Positions 1-8,608 of a stretch of 64,000 nt of DNA are shown here, one piece after another. The notes beneath the pieces are model-generated. The model did no database searches and was not told the origin of the DNA. It worked only from the letters and a program-made list of their open reading frames with translations. The stretch is taken from NCBI GenBank assembly GCA_934278995.1, contig CAKQWM010000001.1:354386-418385 (forward strand). Reading direction: 5' to 3'. The stretch is from an uncultured Clostridia bacterium (lineage in GTDB: Bacteria; Bacillota; Clostridia; Christensenellales; Borkfalkiaceae). A program made the translations under genes and the position numbers. Each line of letters starts with the position of its first letter. The stretch's first letter is position 1.

Positions 1-60
1 GTTTCGGGGCAAATCGCCTCCGTAATAGCCGGCGGAATTATACTTAATTTCTTTTTATAA
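1..60 (+). CDS. C-terminus of sodium-translocating decarboxylase beta subunit (partial)
   Basis: The window opens inside a reading frame whose last 19 codons encode a glycine- and isoleucine-rich membrane tail (VSGQIASVIAGGII...) before TAA at 58-60. This resembles the last transmembrane helix of OadB/GcdB/MmdB, the membrane subunit that couples carboxylate decarboxylation to sodium export. The next gene looks like the gamma subunit of the same complex, which supports the call. Only the extreme C-terminus is visible, so the substrate (oxaloacetate, glutaconyl-CoA or methylmalonyl-CoA) cannot be told. Confidence 0.5.
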   Translation, partial: VSGQIASVIAGGIILNFFL

Positions 61-72
61 AGAGGTAACGGC

Positions 73-264
73 ATGAACTTATTATTTTTATCCACTATAA
101 CTTTTACGCCCGGCAATTTTGTGGATTATCTGAAATATATGGGGCTCGGAATGCTCGTTATATTTCTGATAATAGGGCTTATAATCGCGGTAACCACGAT
201 TATAAACGCGTTGTGTTCGTCCAAAAAGAAAAACGACGAAGCGAAAACGGAAAACGAAGGGTAA
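73..264 (+). CDS. OadG-like gamma subunit of sodium-pump decarboxylase
   Basis: A 63-residue protein with one membrane helix (about residues 20-48, core GLGMLVIFLIIGLII) and a short charged, lysine/glutamate-rich cytoplasmic tail. Size, the GxGM-VIF start of the helix and the charged tail fit the OadG/MmdD gamma subunit, a small anchor that holds the decarboxylase complex together. AGAGG stands 8 nt before the ATG. It begins 12 nt after the putative beta subunit and is probably cotranscribed with it. The family is short and poorly conserved, so the call leans on context. Confidence 0.55.
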   Translation: MNLLFLSTITFTPGNFVDYLKYMGLGMLVIFLIIGLIIAVTTIINALCSSKKKNDEAKTENEG

Positions 265-266
265 CG

Positions 267-286
267 ACGAAAACCGAGGGTTTTCG
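267..286 (+). terminator. Small hairpin after the decarboxylase genes
   Basis: CGAAAACC-gag-GGTTTTCG forms an 8-bp stem with a 3-nt loop. It lacks a good T-run, so it may be a processing or weak termination hairpin between the decarboxylase genes and the next lipoprotein gene. Confidence 0.35.
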
Positions 287-313
287 ATTACAATAATATA
301 AAAGGAGAGGAAA

Positions 314-2656
314 ATGAGAAAACAAGCACTTATTATTGCGGTTTTGAGTGTTTTTGCGCTTACGGCATTATTTTCGGCGTGCGGAATCAAAACGTACGTT
401 TTGGAATTGAAGAGCATTGACGTAAATACGGAAAACACCAAAACCGAATATTTCACCGGCGATGACTTTACTGACGAAGGAATCGAAGTAACAGCCGAAA
501 TCGCCAAGGCTACGGGCGTCAACGAAAAAAAGACGCTTAGTAGGGACGAATACGAGATAAACTCGGCAAGTTTTAACAAATACCAGCCGGGGGTTTATCG
601 GATAGTCGTTTCCTATACATTAGAAGGCGTCACGAAAAAGGCTTCTTATGACGTCACCGTTACGGAAAGAGAATACGACGGTCTTTCGGTGTCGCTTAAA
701 GAGGGCGAAACGGATACTTACCGTTTAACCGCGCCTTTCGACCTCGACGTTACCAAAATATCCGTAAAAGAAACCGATTCTTACGGAAATCTTACGGACG
801 CAGAGGTTCAGGGCTACACGACCAAACTTTTCAAAGGCAAAAAGGAAATTGCAATAGTAAACGGTAAAGCGCGTATAACCGAGGACGGGGCTTACCAGAT
901 ATGGGTTGAAAAAGCCTCCGACGTTCAGGCGTTTTACGTGCGTAAAGCGTTTGTAACCGTTTACGTTTTAGACGACGTCAAAACCCTTGCTTTCGACTCT
1001 TCGGCAGAGGGTACGTTGACTACGCAGACAGAAGGTAAAGACGAAATTTCCGAAACGTGGAAGTTTATCGTAACCTATGAAAGCGGTAAAACCAAAGTCG
1101 TCGGCAGTAAAGACGTTAAGTTTATAACTCCTTGCGATACGAGCGCAGCCGGCGAAAACCTGACGGCTACCGCCACATATACGGAAAAGAACGCAAAAGC
1201 GCAATCGATTACGACTACCGAGGCTGACGTTATATATTCCGTTACCGCAAAACAGCAGGAAGAAAGCGCCGAATCCACCGTAACAATCAACGCAAGCGAT
1301 CTTGAAACGGGCGATATCGTCGAAAACAAGGAAATAGCAAAAGGCATTACCGTTATGGCAACGGCGTTCAAAAAAGTCGTGGTTGACGCAAATAATAAAA
1401 CTTACGGCGAATTAACCTTTACCAAACGTATGAAACTCGGCGGAGCGGGAACAACCACCGAAAGAAGTTTCAAAATCGAAGCCAAAGGAAAAGGCACCGT
1501 AACGTTATACGCAATAACGGGTTCGAGTGGCGATTTAAGCCGTAAGTTGGTCTTTGCCGACGCGACGGGTACTCAATTAAAAACTTCGGAAGGACTTCCC
1601 AACAAGGTAACCGAAGTAGTATTCGATATTCCCGCAAAGGGAACTTACTACGTTTACGGCACGGCGGCTGTCAACGTTTACTACGTTAAGGTAAGCGTAA
1701 GCCTTCTCGAAACGGTAAATATCAACGCAAGCGATCTTGAAACGGGCGATATCGTCGAAAACAAGGAAATAGCAAAAGGCATAACCGTTATGGCGACGGC
1801 GTCCAAAAAAGTCGTGGTTGACGCAAACGATAAAACTTACGGCGAATTAACCTTTACCAAGCGTATGAAACTCGGCGGAAAGGGAAATACCACCGAAAGA
1901 AGTTTCAAAATCGAAGCAAATTCAAAAGGTACCGTAAAATTATACGCAATAACGGGTTCGGGTAGCGATTTAAGCCGTCAGTTGGTCTTTGCCGACGCGA
2001 CGGGTAAGGAAATAAAAACTTCAGAAGGACTTCCCAACGAGGTAACCGAAGTAGTATTCGATATCCCTGCAAAGGGAACTTACTACGTTTACGGCACGGC
2101 GGCTATCAACGTTTACTATATTTCTTTAACCCACGTACCCGCTTCGGCTGAAGCGACGACGGATAATTACGAGTTTTCTTATTCCGCGCTTACCGCAAAA
2201 ATGACCGAAATTTTAGGCGCGGCGCCCGAGGATAAAACGCCTCTTAAGAGCGAATATTTTACCGACTCAAACGAGTTTTTGACTTTCGTCGGCACGGGAG
2301 ATAAAAACGATCAATACAGAACGTCCGGCGGAGGATGCGTAGAAATCAAAAAAGGTTATTTTACGGTAACCTTCAAAGGAAAGGGAACGCTTACCGTATC
2401 GTTTGCTTCCACCGGCGGAACGAACGCGTCGAGGCTTGCCGTTACGGACGCGAACGGTAATTACGTTACGGCAACAGGCACGGCAACTTTAGTTACCGAA
2501 GGCGACGAAGCGGGGGCGTACGAAGTACAAGGCACCGCTTACGTAGCTATGGCATTTGAAATCACTCAGCCCGGAACTTACACTATTTGTTGTAAGTACG
2601 TAGCAACGGGCAGAGGCATGCGCGTAAAAACCGTCTCGATGACGGACGTACACTAA
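314..2656 (+). CDS. Exported lipoprotein with Ig-like domain and duplicated beta-rich module
   Basis: 780 residues. The signal peptide ends in a lipobox (LFSAC, Cys at about residue 23), so the protein should be lipid-anchored outside the cell. Residues ~30-115 resemble a group-3 bacterial Ig-like domain (YFTGDDFTDEGI...). Residues ~325-465 and ~470-610 are two nearly identical modules, each beginning INASDLETGDIVENKEI and ending in a GTYYVYGTAA strand; a third, diverged module is C-terminal (~690-780). Such beta-sandwich modules are common in carbohydrate-binding surface proteins, but no catalytic motif is visible. It lies 19 nt before a pectate lyase gene and probably helps bind the same glycan. 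The start is preceded by AAGGAGAGG. Confidence 0.7.
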   Translation: MRKQALIIAVLSVFALTALFSACGIKTYVLELKSIDVNTENTKTEYFTGDDFTDEGIEVTAEIAKATGVNEKKTLSRDEYEINSASFNKYQPGVYRIVVSYTLEGVTKKASYDVTVTEREYDGLSVSLKEGETDTYRLTAPFDLDVTKISVKETDSYGNLTDAEVQGYTTKLFKGKKEIAIVNGKARITEDGAYQIWVEKASDVQAFYVRKAFVTVYVLDDVKTLAFDSSAEGTLTTQTEGKDEISETWKFIVTYESGKTKVVGSKDVKFITPCDTSAAGENLTATATYTEKNAKAQSITTTEADVIYSVTAKQQEESAESTVTINASDLETGDIVENKEIAKGITVMATAFKKVVVDANNKTYGELTFTKRMKLGGAGTTTERSFKIEAKGKGTVTLYAITGSSGDLSRKLVFADATGTQLKTSEGLPNKVTEVVFDIPAKGTYYVYGTAAVNVYYVKVSVSLLETVNINASDLETGDIVENKEIAKGITVMATASKKVVVDANDKTYGELTFTKRMKLGGKGNTTERSFKIEANSKGTVKLYAITGSGSDLSRQLVFADATGKEIKTSEGLPNEVTEVVFDIPAKGTYYVYGTAAINVYYISLTHVPASAEATTDNYEFSYSALTAKMTEILGAAPEDKTPLKSEYFTDSNEFLTFVGTGDKNDQYRTSGGGCVEIKKGYFTVTFKGKGTLTVSFASTGGTNASRLAVTDANGNYVTATGTATLVTEGDEAGAYEVQGTAYVAMAFEITQPGTYTICCKYVATGRGMRVKTVSMTDVH
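1282..2130 (+). repeat. Intragenic tandem duplication (two ~420-bp modules)
   Basis: Two copies of one coding module, about 1284-1703 and 1719-2123, with long stretches of nucleotide identity. The high identity suggests a recent duplication or ongoing gene conversion inside the lipoprotein gene. Confidence 0.8.
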
Positions 2657-2675
2657 TTTAAGGGGGCATACGAAA

Positions 2676-5600
2676 ATGAAAGCAATTAAAAGAAACAAAA
2701 TTTTATCGCTGGTTATGATACTTGCCCTTGCGGTTACCGCCACTTTCGGCGTTCTGACCTATAACGGCAGAATCACGGCGAAAGCCGCCGAACCCGTCGT
2801 TTATTACGTCGCGCCCGGCTTGACTTACGGGACGAAGGGTGAAATCGGCAATCGTGAGAAACCTTACGAAATAGTTGCGTTGTTGAATTCCGCCGAATTA
2901 AAAGCAGGCGATACTGTAAAAGTTTTGCCGGGCGATTACGATTTAACGGTGAGAATCAACGTTATCGCAAGCGGAGAATACAACAAGTATATCACCATCG
3001 AAAACGACAGCGAAGTCGAACAGGCAACTTTAAAATTTTACAATCAACAATTCAGTTCGCTTAACCGCGGCGTAACCATTACGGGCAACTTCATTCGTTG
3101 GAGGGATATAGACGTATGCGGCGCGGGCGATAACGGTTTATACATAGGAGGCAGTTACAATATAGTCGAGGATTGCGAATTTTACGACAACCGCGACTCC
3201 GGTTTGCAACTCGGAAGAGCGAGCGGAGATTATAACGATATTTCACAGTGGCCGAGTTACAACCTGATTAAAAACTGTACCTCTCACAACAACTACGACA
3301 ACGAAACGTACGGCGAAAACGCCGACGGTTTCGCGGCAAAACTTACTATCGGTTACGGCAACGTTTTCGACGGCTGTATAGCGTATCGCAACTCCGACGA
3401 CGGATGGGATCTGTACGCTAAAACCGATACGGGCAATATCGGCGCCGTAATTATGTATAACTGCGTCGCTTTTGAAAACGGTTTTCTTGAATACAGTCAG
3501 AAAGACTGCAACGCAAAATTCCCCACCTATAACGAAGATTACAACGAAAGCAATACCGCAAGTTTCAACACGCGTGACGGCGACGGCAACGGTTTTAAAC
3601 TCGGCGGTTCGGTTATGGAAGGCGACGTGGTTTTATACAACTGTTTATCCTTTAACAATAAGTACCACGGCGTAACGGACAACTCTAACCCGGGCGTTAT
3701 TTCTCTTAAAAACGTAACCTCTTACGATAATAACAGAGAAGTTGACGCAAACGGCAACGTCGTAAAAGAAAGCAGCGATCTCGGCGGCGCCAACATAGAC
3801 TTAGCCCGCCAGACTTACAGTTATAACAACGTCGAAAATACCATTTCCGTTAAATCTAAGGCGGCTACGAAAGTTACTAACGACGCTTATCGCGCTTCCG
3901 TAATCAACAGCGTTTTCAGAATGACCGACGGTTACGTGGTAGAAGGCTCCCTTGACGCCGATACCAAGGTAGGTATCAACGGTAAAAAGCAACAAGCGCT
4001 TACCGAAGCCGTGTTCGAGGTTTTGCCCGTAAACTACGCTTCAAACACTTATAATTTTACGGGCGTGAAAGATTTTTCAAAAGGGAACGATCGTATTCAC
4101 GTAAAATACCGCAACACAGACGGCTCGCTCAATTTAGGTAAACTTCTGGTCGTTAAAAATCAACCTGTAACCGGCGCGGTTATCGGTTCGAATTTTGACA
4201 AGACAAGTTACGAAGAATACGAGCATTTTGCCTTCGACGGCGATTATTCGGTTTGTCGGAACAAAACGGACGCCGTTTTGACGGCGGCTGAAAAGACCTT
4301 GACGATTGCATGCAATCAAAGCGCGGTATATCAGGATTTCTGGGTACCCGCCAATATGAAAAACGTCAGTATCAAATGGACGTCTTCCGACGTAACGGTT
4401 GCGGAAATTACGGAAAAGAAGAAAGAAATACCTTCTTCGTCCGGCGCCAAGTTCAGTTACGTTACGATAAAACGCAACATTTCGGAGGATAAAGCGGTAA
4501 CGCTTACCGCCACGATATCCGCGGAAGGACAAAGCGTGACAAAAGCCTTTACTCTTAACGTAAAAGCGGACGAACCGAGAATAGGCGACGTTTTCGTAAC
4601 CTATAAGGGAAAGAGAATCTATAAAGGCGACAACTTTATAGTAAACCATTTCGGTATCGCCGAGGAGCCGGACCTTCAGGTCGTAAACGGCGCGAATTAC
4701 AGCGGTAACGAGTTCGTAAAAGGCAGTCAATATACAAACGAAACCACTTACGAATACGCGACGAGTAAACTCGGCAACTTCGTCGAAGTAAGAGAATTTA
4801 CTCCCAACAACGCGGGCGTATGGCACATAACTCATACGATAAAACTTGTACAAAGCGGAGAAGAGAAAACCTACGATTACTATATTTACGTCGCTTCTAC
4901 CGCGGCGAACGTAGATTTCGCTTCCAAGCCCGAAGTTTCTGTAAATCGCAACGGATATCTTATTTCGGGCGAATTAAGCAACGTTACGGGATATTTGTAC
5001 GCGATTTCTTCCGAGAAGGCTCTGACCGTTACTAAAGATAATATCAAAACTCTCGAAGGCGTACAATATTACGACTTTAGTAGCGACGTTATTTCGTTCA
5101 ACTTCGACAACGCCAACAAATCGGGTTATCACGTATATTACGCGCTTGCGAATATGCGCGGTCAGATTACGTCGAAAATTTATCACGACGAAATCTCCAT
5201 GATGGAAATTTCCGATAACGCCGCGTTTATGAAAGTTGCCAAAGGCGAAAAGATCGAAAACGAGAATATCTCTCACACGATATACAGTCTTACGACTTGT
5301 CTTGACTTTACCGACACTACGTGGAAAACGGGAGGCAGTTCCTTTAAAGGATATCTCGTCGGGAACAACCATACCGTTAAAAACGTCGTTGTAAACGGAG
5401 CGGGACTCTTTGAAAAGGTAGAGGGCGGTACAGTTGCCGATATTAAATTCGACAATATCGTTATCGACAACGCAAGCGGACAAAAGAACGGTATAATTGC
5501 CACGGTTTACGGCGGTACTTTTGAAAATATCGAAGTTACCAAAGTTAAAGTCGTCGGCGGTCAGCGTACGGGCGCGTTCATCGGTCAGGTCCTTGAAGGC

Positions 5601-6320
5601 AAAGTGCCTACCGTCGTAAGTAAAGTGAGCGTCGTTAACCCCGACGTCGAGATAAACGCCGACGGTTCGCTTGTAGATCCCGAAAACGCTTATTACGTCA
5701 AAGCAAACGGCACGAGGGCAAGTAGTTTGATAGGCTTCATTCAACCTTCCGCTAATCCCGAATACGGCGTTAAAGTTTACGTTTCAAACTGCTTCACGTC
5801 GGTTTATACCTGGGCTACGAGTTACAGCGTATCGGGTATGGTTGCCGAATACGACGACGCGAAGGGCGCTACAACCGACCTGGAGTTCGTCCTCGACATC
5901 AGAAACTGCTATACGACCTCGACGCTCGTGGCGACCGGTTCGAGTTCGCGTATGGGCGGTATGCTCGGTTACCATAAGGGCGGCGGAAAACTCGTAATTA
6001 CGGGTTGCTTCTCGAGAATGACGGCGTACTTTGCAAAACTCAAAGTCGAAGTCGCTCAAAAGAATATATCAGGTATTATGGGTAACTTCGCTTCGATGGG
6101 CGAAACTATCAGCAGGTGCGCTACCGTTATGGAAGAATACAATTCGGACTACGGCGTTACGGCGTACTCCGAAACGATGTTCTCCGGCGAATACGGCAAG
6201 GCGATTTTAACCGACGCCATAGGCTTTAACAACGACGTCTGGGAATTCTGCCTTAAAGAAGGAAAAGATACTTTAGAGGCTCCGTATCTTCGTTTAAAAA
6301 CCGCGCCGTGCGCGTGTTAA
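2676..6320 (+). CDS. Secreted right-handed beta-helix pectate lyase (PL9-like) with C-terminal accessory domains
   Basis: 1214 residues with a signal peptide (TM-like core ~10-30, AKA cleavage region). Residues ~40-380 form a parallel beta-helix rich in N/C/D turns. The segments NADGFAAK, NSDDGWDLYAK and GDGNGFKLGG are hallmarks of polysaccharide lyase family 9, which cleaves polygalacturonate by beta-elimination. Residues ~520-830 look like Ig/fibronectin-type linkers. Residues ~880-1200 contain a GLUG-like beta-repeat region (LVGNNHTVKNVVVNGAGLF). No sortase motif is visible. RBS AAGGGGG precedes the ATG, 19 nt after the lipoprotein stop, so the two probably form one pectin-utilisation unit. 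Family assignment rests on motif recognition only. Confidence 0.78.
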   Translation: MKAIKRNKILSLVMILALAVTATFGVLTYNGRITAKAAEPVVYYVAPGLTYGTKGEIGNREKPYEIVALLNSAELKAGDTVKVLPGDYDLTVRINVIASGEYNKYITIENDSEVEQATLKFYNQQFSSLNRGVTITGNFIRWRDIDVCGAGDNGLYIGGSYNIVEDCEFYDNRDSGLQLGRASGDYNDISQWPSYNLIKNCTSHNNYDNETYGENADGFAAKLTIGYGNVFDGCIAYRNSDDGWDLYAKTDTGNIGAVIMYNCVAFENGFLEYSQKDCNAKFPTYNEDYNESNTASFNTRDGDGNGFKLGGSVMEGDVVLYNCLSFNNKYHGVTDNSNPGVISLKNVTSYDNNREVDANGNVVKESSDLGGANIDLARQTYSYNNVENTISVKSKAATKVTNDAYRASVINSVFRMTDGYVVEGSLDADTKVGINGKKQQALTEAVFEVLPVNYASNTYNFTGVKDFSKGNDRIHVKYRNTDGSLNLGKLLVVKNQPVTGAVIGSNFDKTSYEEYEHFAFDGDYSVCRNKTDAVLTAAEKTLTIACNQSAVYQDFWVPANMKNVSIKWTSSDVTVAEITEKKKEIPSSSGAKFSYVTIKRNISEDKAVTLTATISAEGQSVTKAFTLNVKADEPRIGDVFVTYKGKRIYKGDNFIVNHFGIAEEPDLQVVNGANYSGNEFVKGSQYTNETTYEYATSKLGNFVEVREFTPNNAGVWHITHTIKLVQSGEEKTYDYYIYVASTAANVDFASKPEVSVNRNGYLISGELSNVTGYLYAISSEKALTVTKDNIKTLEGVQYYDFSSDVISFNFDNANKSGYHVYYALANMRGQITSKIYHDEISMMEISDNAAFMKVAKGEKIENENISHTIYSLTTCLDFTDTTWKTGGSSFKGYLVGNNHTVKNVVVNGAGLFEKVEGGTVADIKFDNIVIDNASGQKNGIIATVYGGTFENIEVTKVKVVGGQRTGAFIGQVLEGKVPTVVSKVSVVNPDVEINADGSLVDPENAYYVKANGTRASSLIGFIQPSANPEYGVKVYVSNCFTSVYTWATSYSVSGMVAEYDDAKGATTDLEFVLDIRNCYTTSTLVATGSSSRMGGMLGYHKGGGKLVITGCFSRMTAYFAKLKVEVAQKNISGIMGNFASMGETISRCATVMEEYNSDYGVTAYSETMFSGEYGKAILTDAIGFNNDVWEFCLKEGKDTLEAPYLRLKTAPCAC

Positions 6321-6365
6321 AAGCGGTATTATAAAATAGTTTTACGACTATATACTCGTAATTTT

Positions 6366-6402
6366 AAGTCGGCAAGCGAATTTTCGCTTGCCGACTTTTT
6401 AA
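6366..6402 (+). terminator. Rho-independent terminator after pectate lyase
   Basis: A perfect 15-bp stem (AAGTCGGCAAGCGAA with TTCGCTTGCCGACTT) and TT loop, followed by T-rich sequence. It closes the pectate lyase unit. Confidence 0.9.
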
Positions 6403-6424
6403 ATGCCCGAAAACTTTTAAAAAC

Positions 6425-6446
6425 GCCCGATAACGGGCTTATAGGA
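6425..6446 (+). repeat. Dispersed palindromic motif (GATAACGGGCTTATAG family)
   Basis: GCCCGATAACGGGCTTATAGG: a GCCCG/CGGGC stem over an ATAA loop followed by TTATAG. It is one of about 17 copies in the window. It runs straight into a strong Shine-Dalgarno (AGGAGG). Confidence 0.8.
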
Positions 6447-6454
6447 GGTTTTTT

Positions 6455-6493
6455 ATGGTAAAAAAACATAATATTTTCTTCGATTATCATTAA
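6455..6493 (+). CDS. Possible 12-codon leader or micro-ORF with ideal RBS
   Basis: ATG at 6455 follows AGGAGG at 7-nt spacing and opens a 12-codon frame (MVKKHNIFFDYH) before TAA. It lies 390 nt upstream of the nucleoside operon promoter, directly after a dispersed palindromic motif. It could be a real micro-peptide or the 5' relic of a lost gene; nothing confirms translation. Confidence 0.25.
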   Translation: MVKKHNIFFDYH

Positions 6494-6884
6494 AAAACAG
6501 GCGTTTATTTTGTTCGGTTTAAAATATTTTGTCGGTCAATTTAAAAATCCGCTTAAAAATCCGTTACGGGCTGATTTTCTTTATGATATATCGAACAAAA
6601 ATCGGAGTTCCCTTCAAAAGCGGGTTAAAAAAATCGTAATAAAAAAAGCCTTCGTCGTAAAGATACCGCTAAGTCGCAAAGACGACACTTTTAACGCGCA
6701 AAGTTTTTCGGGTATTTTTTTTGAGTAACTATACGCCCGAAAACGCCGTTTATACGTATAGCGTATTTTTGCGTAAAAACACGGATAAAGCGAAATTTAC
6801 GAAAGTAAAAACCTTAAACCGAGCAAAAAGCGTTCGTTTTTTAACGTCGGAAAAAAATATATTGCTTCTTTTTAAAATTCGGTA
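6494..6884. other. Gene-poor AT-rich spacer
   Basis: About 390 bp between the pectate lyase unit and the nucleoside operon promoter. An open 72-codon frame (6510-6728, TTG start) has no RBS and low-complexity composition and was not accepted. No other feature is visible. Confidence 0.5.
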
Positions 6885-6913
6885 TTGACAAAGACTTTTT
6901 TCCGTGTTATACT
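6885..6913 (+). promoter_or_regulatory. Strong sigma-A promoter of the nucleoside operon
   Basis: TTGACA at 6885-6890 and TATACT at 6908-6913 with a 17-bp spacer. It drives the operon starting at 7267, leaving a leader of about 345 nt that contains a hairpin and a MITE-like element. Confidence 0.85.
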
Positions 6914-6920
6914 AATTTGG

Positions 6921-6950
6921 TAACCCGTAATTTAACGTGAGCGCGGGTTA
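6921..6950 (+). promoter_or_regulatory. Inverted repeat at the start of the nucleoside operon transcript
   Basis: TAACCCG and CGGGTTA flank 16 nt and lie about 1-30 nt downstream of the predicted start site. This is either an operator (a DeoR/LacI-type repressor would suit a nucleoside operon) or a 5' mRNA hairpin. The regulator is not identifiable here. Confidence 0.45.
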
Positions 6951-6959
6951 ATATGTATA

Positions 6960-7252
6960 AGGGATTCCAATCATTATCACTAATTATTTTTGCGGGAATA
7001 AATCGGTTTTTGCTGTGTTAAACTCCCATCACCGTACGTACAGTACGCTTTCGGTCGTTTGCCTTGCAAAAACTTTAACCTAAATAGGCGATTTCTTCTC
7101 CGCAAAAATGCTTCGCACCGAAAAGAGCGCATTTTCAGATGATTTTTCGTGAGCGTAAGGGATGCCGTACTGTATGTACTGCGACCGAGCGGTCACGGAA
7201 AAGGGCTGAAAAGTCGCCTTTTAGGTAATTAGCGATGACGAATGGAATCCCT
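6960..7252. mobile_element. MITE-like element, intact copy (293 bp)
   Basis: The ends are imperfect inverted repeats of about 27 bp: AGGGATTCCAATCATTATC at the left, and at the right the complement of AGGGATTCCATTCGTCATC. Internal segments also pair (for example GTACGTACAGTAC with GTACTGTATGTAC), so the whole can fold into a long hairpin. If the element starts at GGGATTCC, a 3-bp TAA direct repeat flanks it. No ORF is inside, so it would move non-autonomously. Other copies lie at 25644 and 63926. It sits in the leader of the nucleoside operon and ends 14 nt before the first start codon; the TAAGGAA junction may supply that gene's RBS. Confidence 0.75.
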
Positions 7253-7266
7253 AAGGAAAAATAATT

Positions 7267-8544
7267 ATGAAACTGAATTACAAACGCACTATTCTGGTAG
7301 GTTTTGCTTTCTTTTTGATTTGCGCTTTCTGGCAGGCGTACGATACCATCGTGCCCCTTATTCTGACCAACAAGTTCAATATGAAGCAGACGTGGTCGGG
7401 CGTAATAATGGCTCTCGATAACATATTCGCCGTGTTCATGCTTCCTGTTTTCGGAAACATTTCAGACAAAACGCAAACCAAATTCGGCAGAAGAACTCCT
7501 TTCATCATCATCGGTACCGTTTGCGCGGTTATATTCTTTACCTTGCTCGGATTCACTTCAAGCCTCGTAATGTTCATAATTTTCCTGCTTTTATCGCTTA
7601 TTTCCATGGCGATATTCCGTTCGCCCGCAGTGGCTCTTATGCCGGACGTTACCGTAAAACCGTTAAGATCCAAGGCAAACGCCATCATAAACTTAATGGG
7701 AACCATAGGCGGTATCGTTATTTTGCTTTTCGCAACCGTTTTTAAAACGAGCGAGGATGGTAAAACCGATTTCGGTTTTTATATAATCGCGGTTTGCGCC
7801 GTAATGTTAGTCGCTCTTTCGGTGTTTTTAATCACCGTCAAAGAGCCTTTATGGGCAAAAGAAATGCAGGAAGAAACCGAAAGGCTCGGTTGCGATAAAG
7901 AAACCGAAGTGCGTGAATCGGTTGGCGGAAAACTAACGAAAAGTCAACTTTCTTCGCTTATTCTGATACTTGCGTCGGTTGCGCTCTGGTATATCGGTTA
8001 TAATGCCGTTACTTCCAAATATTCCGTTTACGCTTCGAATTATTTACACGTCAACTATGCGACGACGTTGTTGCTTGCTCAGGCGGCGGCGGTTATAAGT
8101 TACATTCCCGTAGGTATTATAGCCTCAAAACTCGGTAGAAGAAAAACCATTCTTGCCGGCGTATTGATGCTTTTCGGCTCGTTTTTGGGCGCTTCCTTCA
8201 TAACTCAAGCAAGTCCGAACTGGCTTATGTATATTTTGTTCGCTTTGGCGGGTATCGGCTGGGCAACCATTAACGTAAACTCTTTTCCGATGGTCGTGGA
8301 ACTCGCAAAAGGTTCGGACGTCGGAAAATACACGGGCTATTACTATACGGCGTCTATGGCGGCGCAAATCGTTACGCCCGTTGTGTCGGGCGCGCTTATG
8401 GATAAAATAGGTTATCAGTCGCTTTTCCCGTACGCTACCGTATTCGTTGCGCTCGCATTTTTGACTATGTTCTTCGTAAAACACGGAGATTCCAAACCGG
8501 AAGCGAAGGTCGGCATCGAGGCGTTGGATATTCAGGACGACTGA
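7267..8544 (+). CDS. MFS transporter (SLC45/GPH-like), probably nucleoside or sugar uptake
   Basis: 425 residues, about 12 predicted membrane helices in two halves separated by a charged loop near residues 195-230. The signature after helix 2 (GNISDKTQTKFGRRTPFI) is typical of major facilitator carriers of the GPH/SLC45-like group. It is the first gene of a run encoding deoxyribonucleoside breakdown, so nucleoside or deoxyribose uptake is the natural inference, but the substrate cannot be read from sequence. RBS AAGGAA lies at the right edge of the MITE-like element, so the insertion may have altered its translation. Confidence 0.8.
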   Translation: MKLNYKRTILVGFAFFLICAFWQAYDTIVPLILTNKFNMKQTWSGVIMALDNIFAVFMLPVFGNISDKTQTKFGRRTPFIIIGTVCAVIFFTLLGFTSSLVMFIIFLLLSLISMAIFRSPAVALMPDVTVKPLRSKANAIINLMGTIGGIVILLFATVFKTSEDGKTDFGFYIIAVCAVMLVALSVFLITVKEPLWAKEMQEETERLGCDKETEVRESVGGKLTKSQLSSLILILASVALWYIGYNAVTSKYSVYASNYLHVNYATTLLLAQAAAVISYIPVGIIASKLGRRKTILAGVLMLFGSFLGASFITQASPNWLMYILFALAGIGWATINVNSFPMVVELAKGSDVGKYTGYYYTASMAAQIVTPVVSGALMDKIGYQSLFPYATVFVALAFLTMFFVKHGDSKPEAKVGIEALDIQDD

Positions 8545-8608
8545 TTTTAATAAAGCGTTACCGCATCGTCGCGGTATTTATTCTAAATATAACACGAGGA
8601 GTAATAAA

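Noticed and set aside
4134..5744. Long minus-strand frames (239 and 256 codons) inside the pectate lyase gene
   Set aside because: Antisense shadows of a gene with clear signal peptide, RBS and domain motifs; they arise from its biased codon use.
6510..6728. 72-codon ORF (TTG start) before the nucleoside operon
   Set aside because: No RBS, low-complexity Lys/Phe-rich product, lies in AT-rich spacer.
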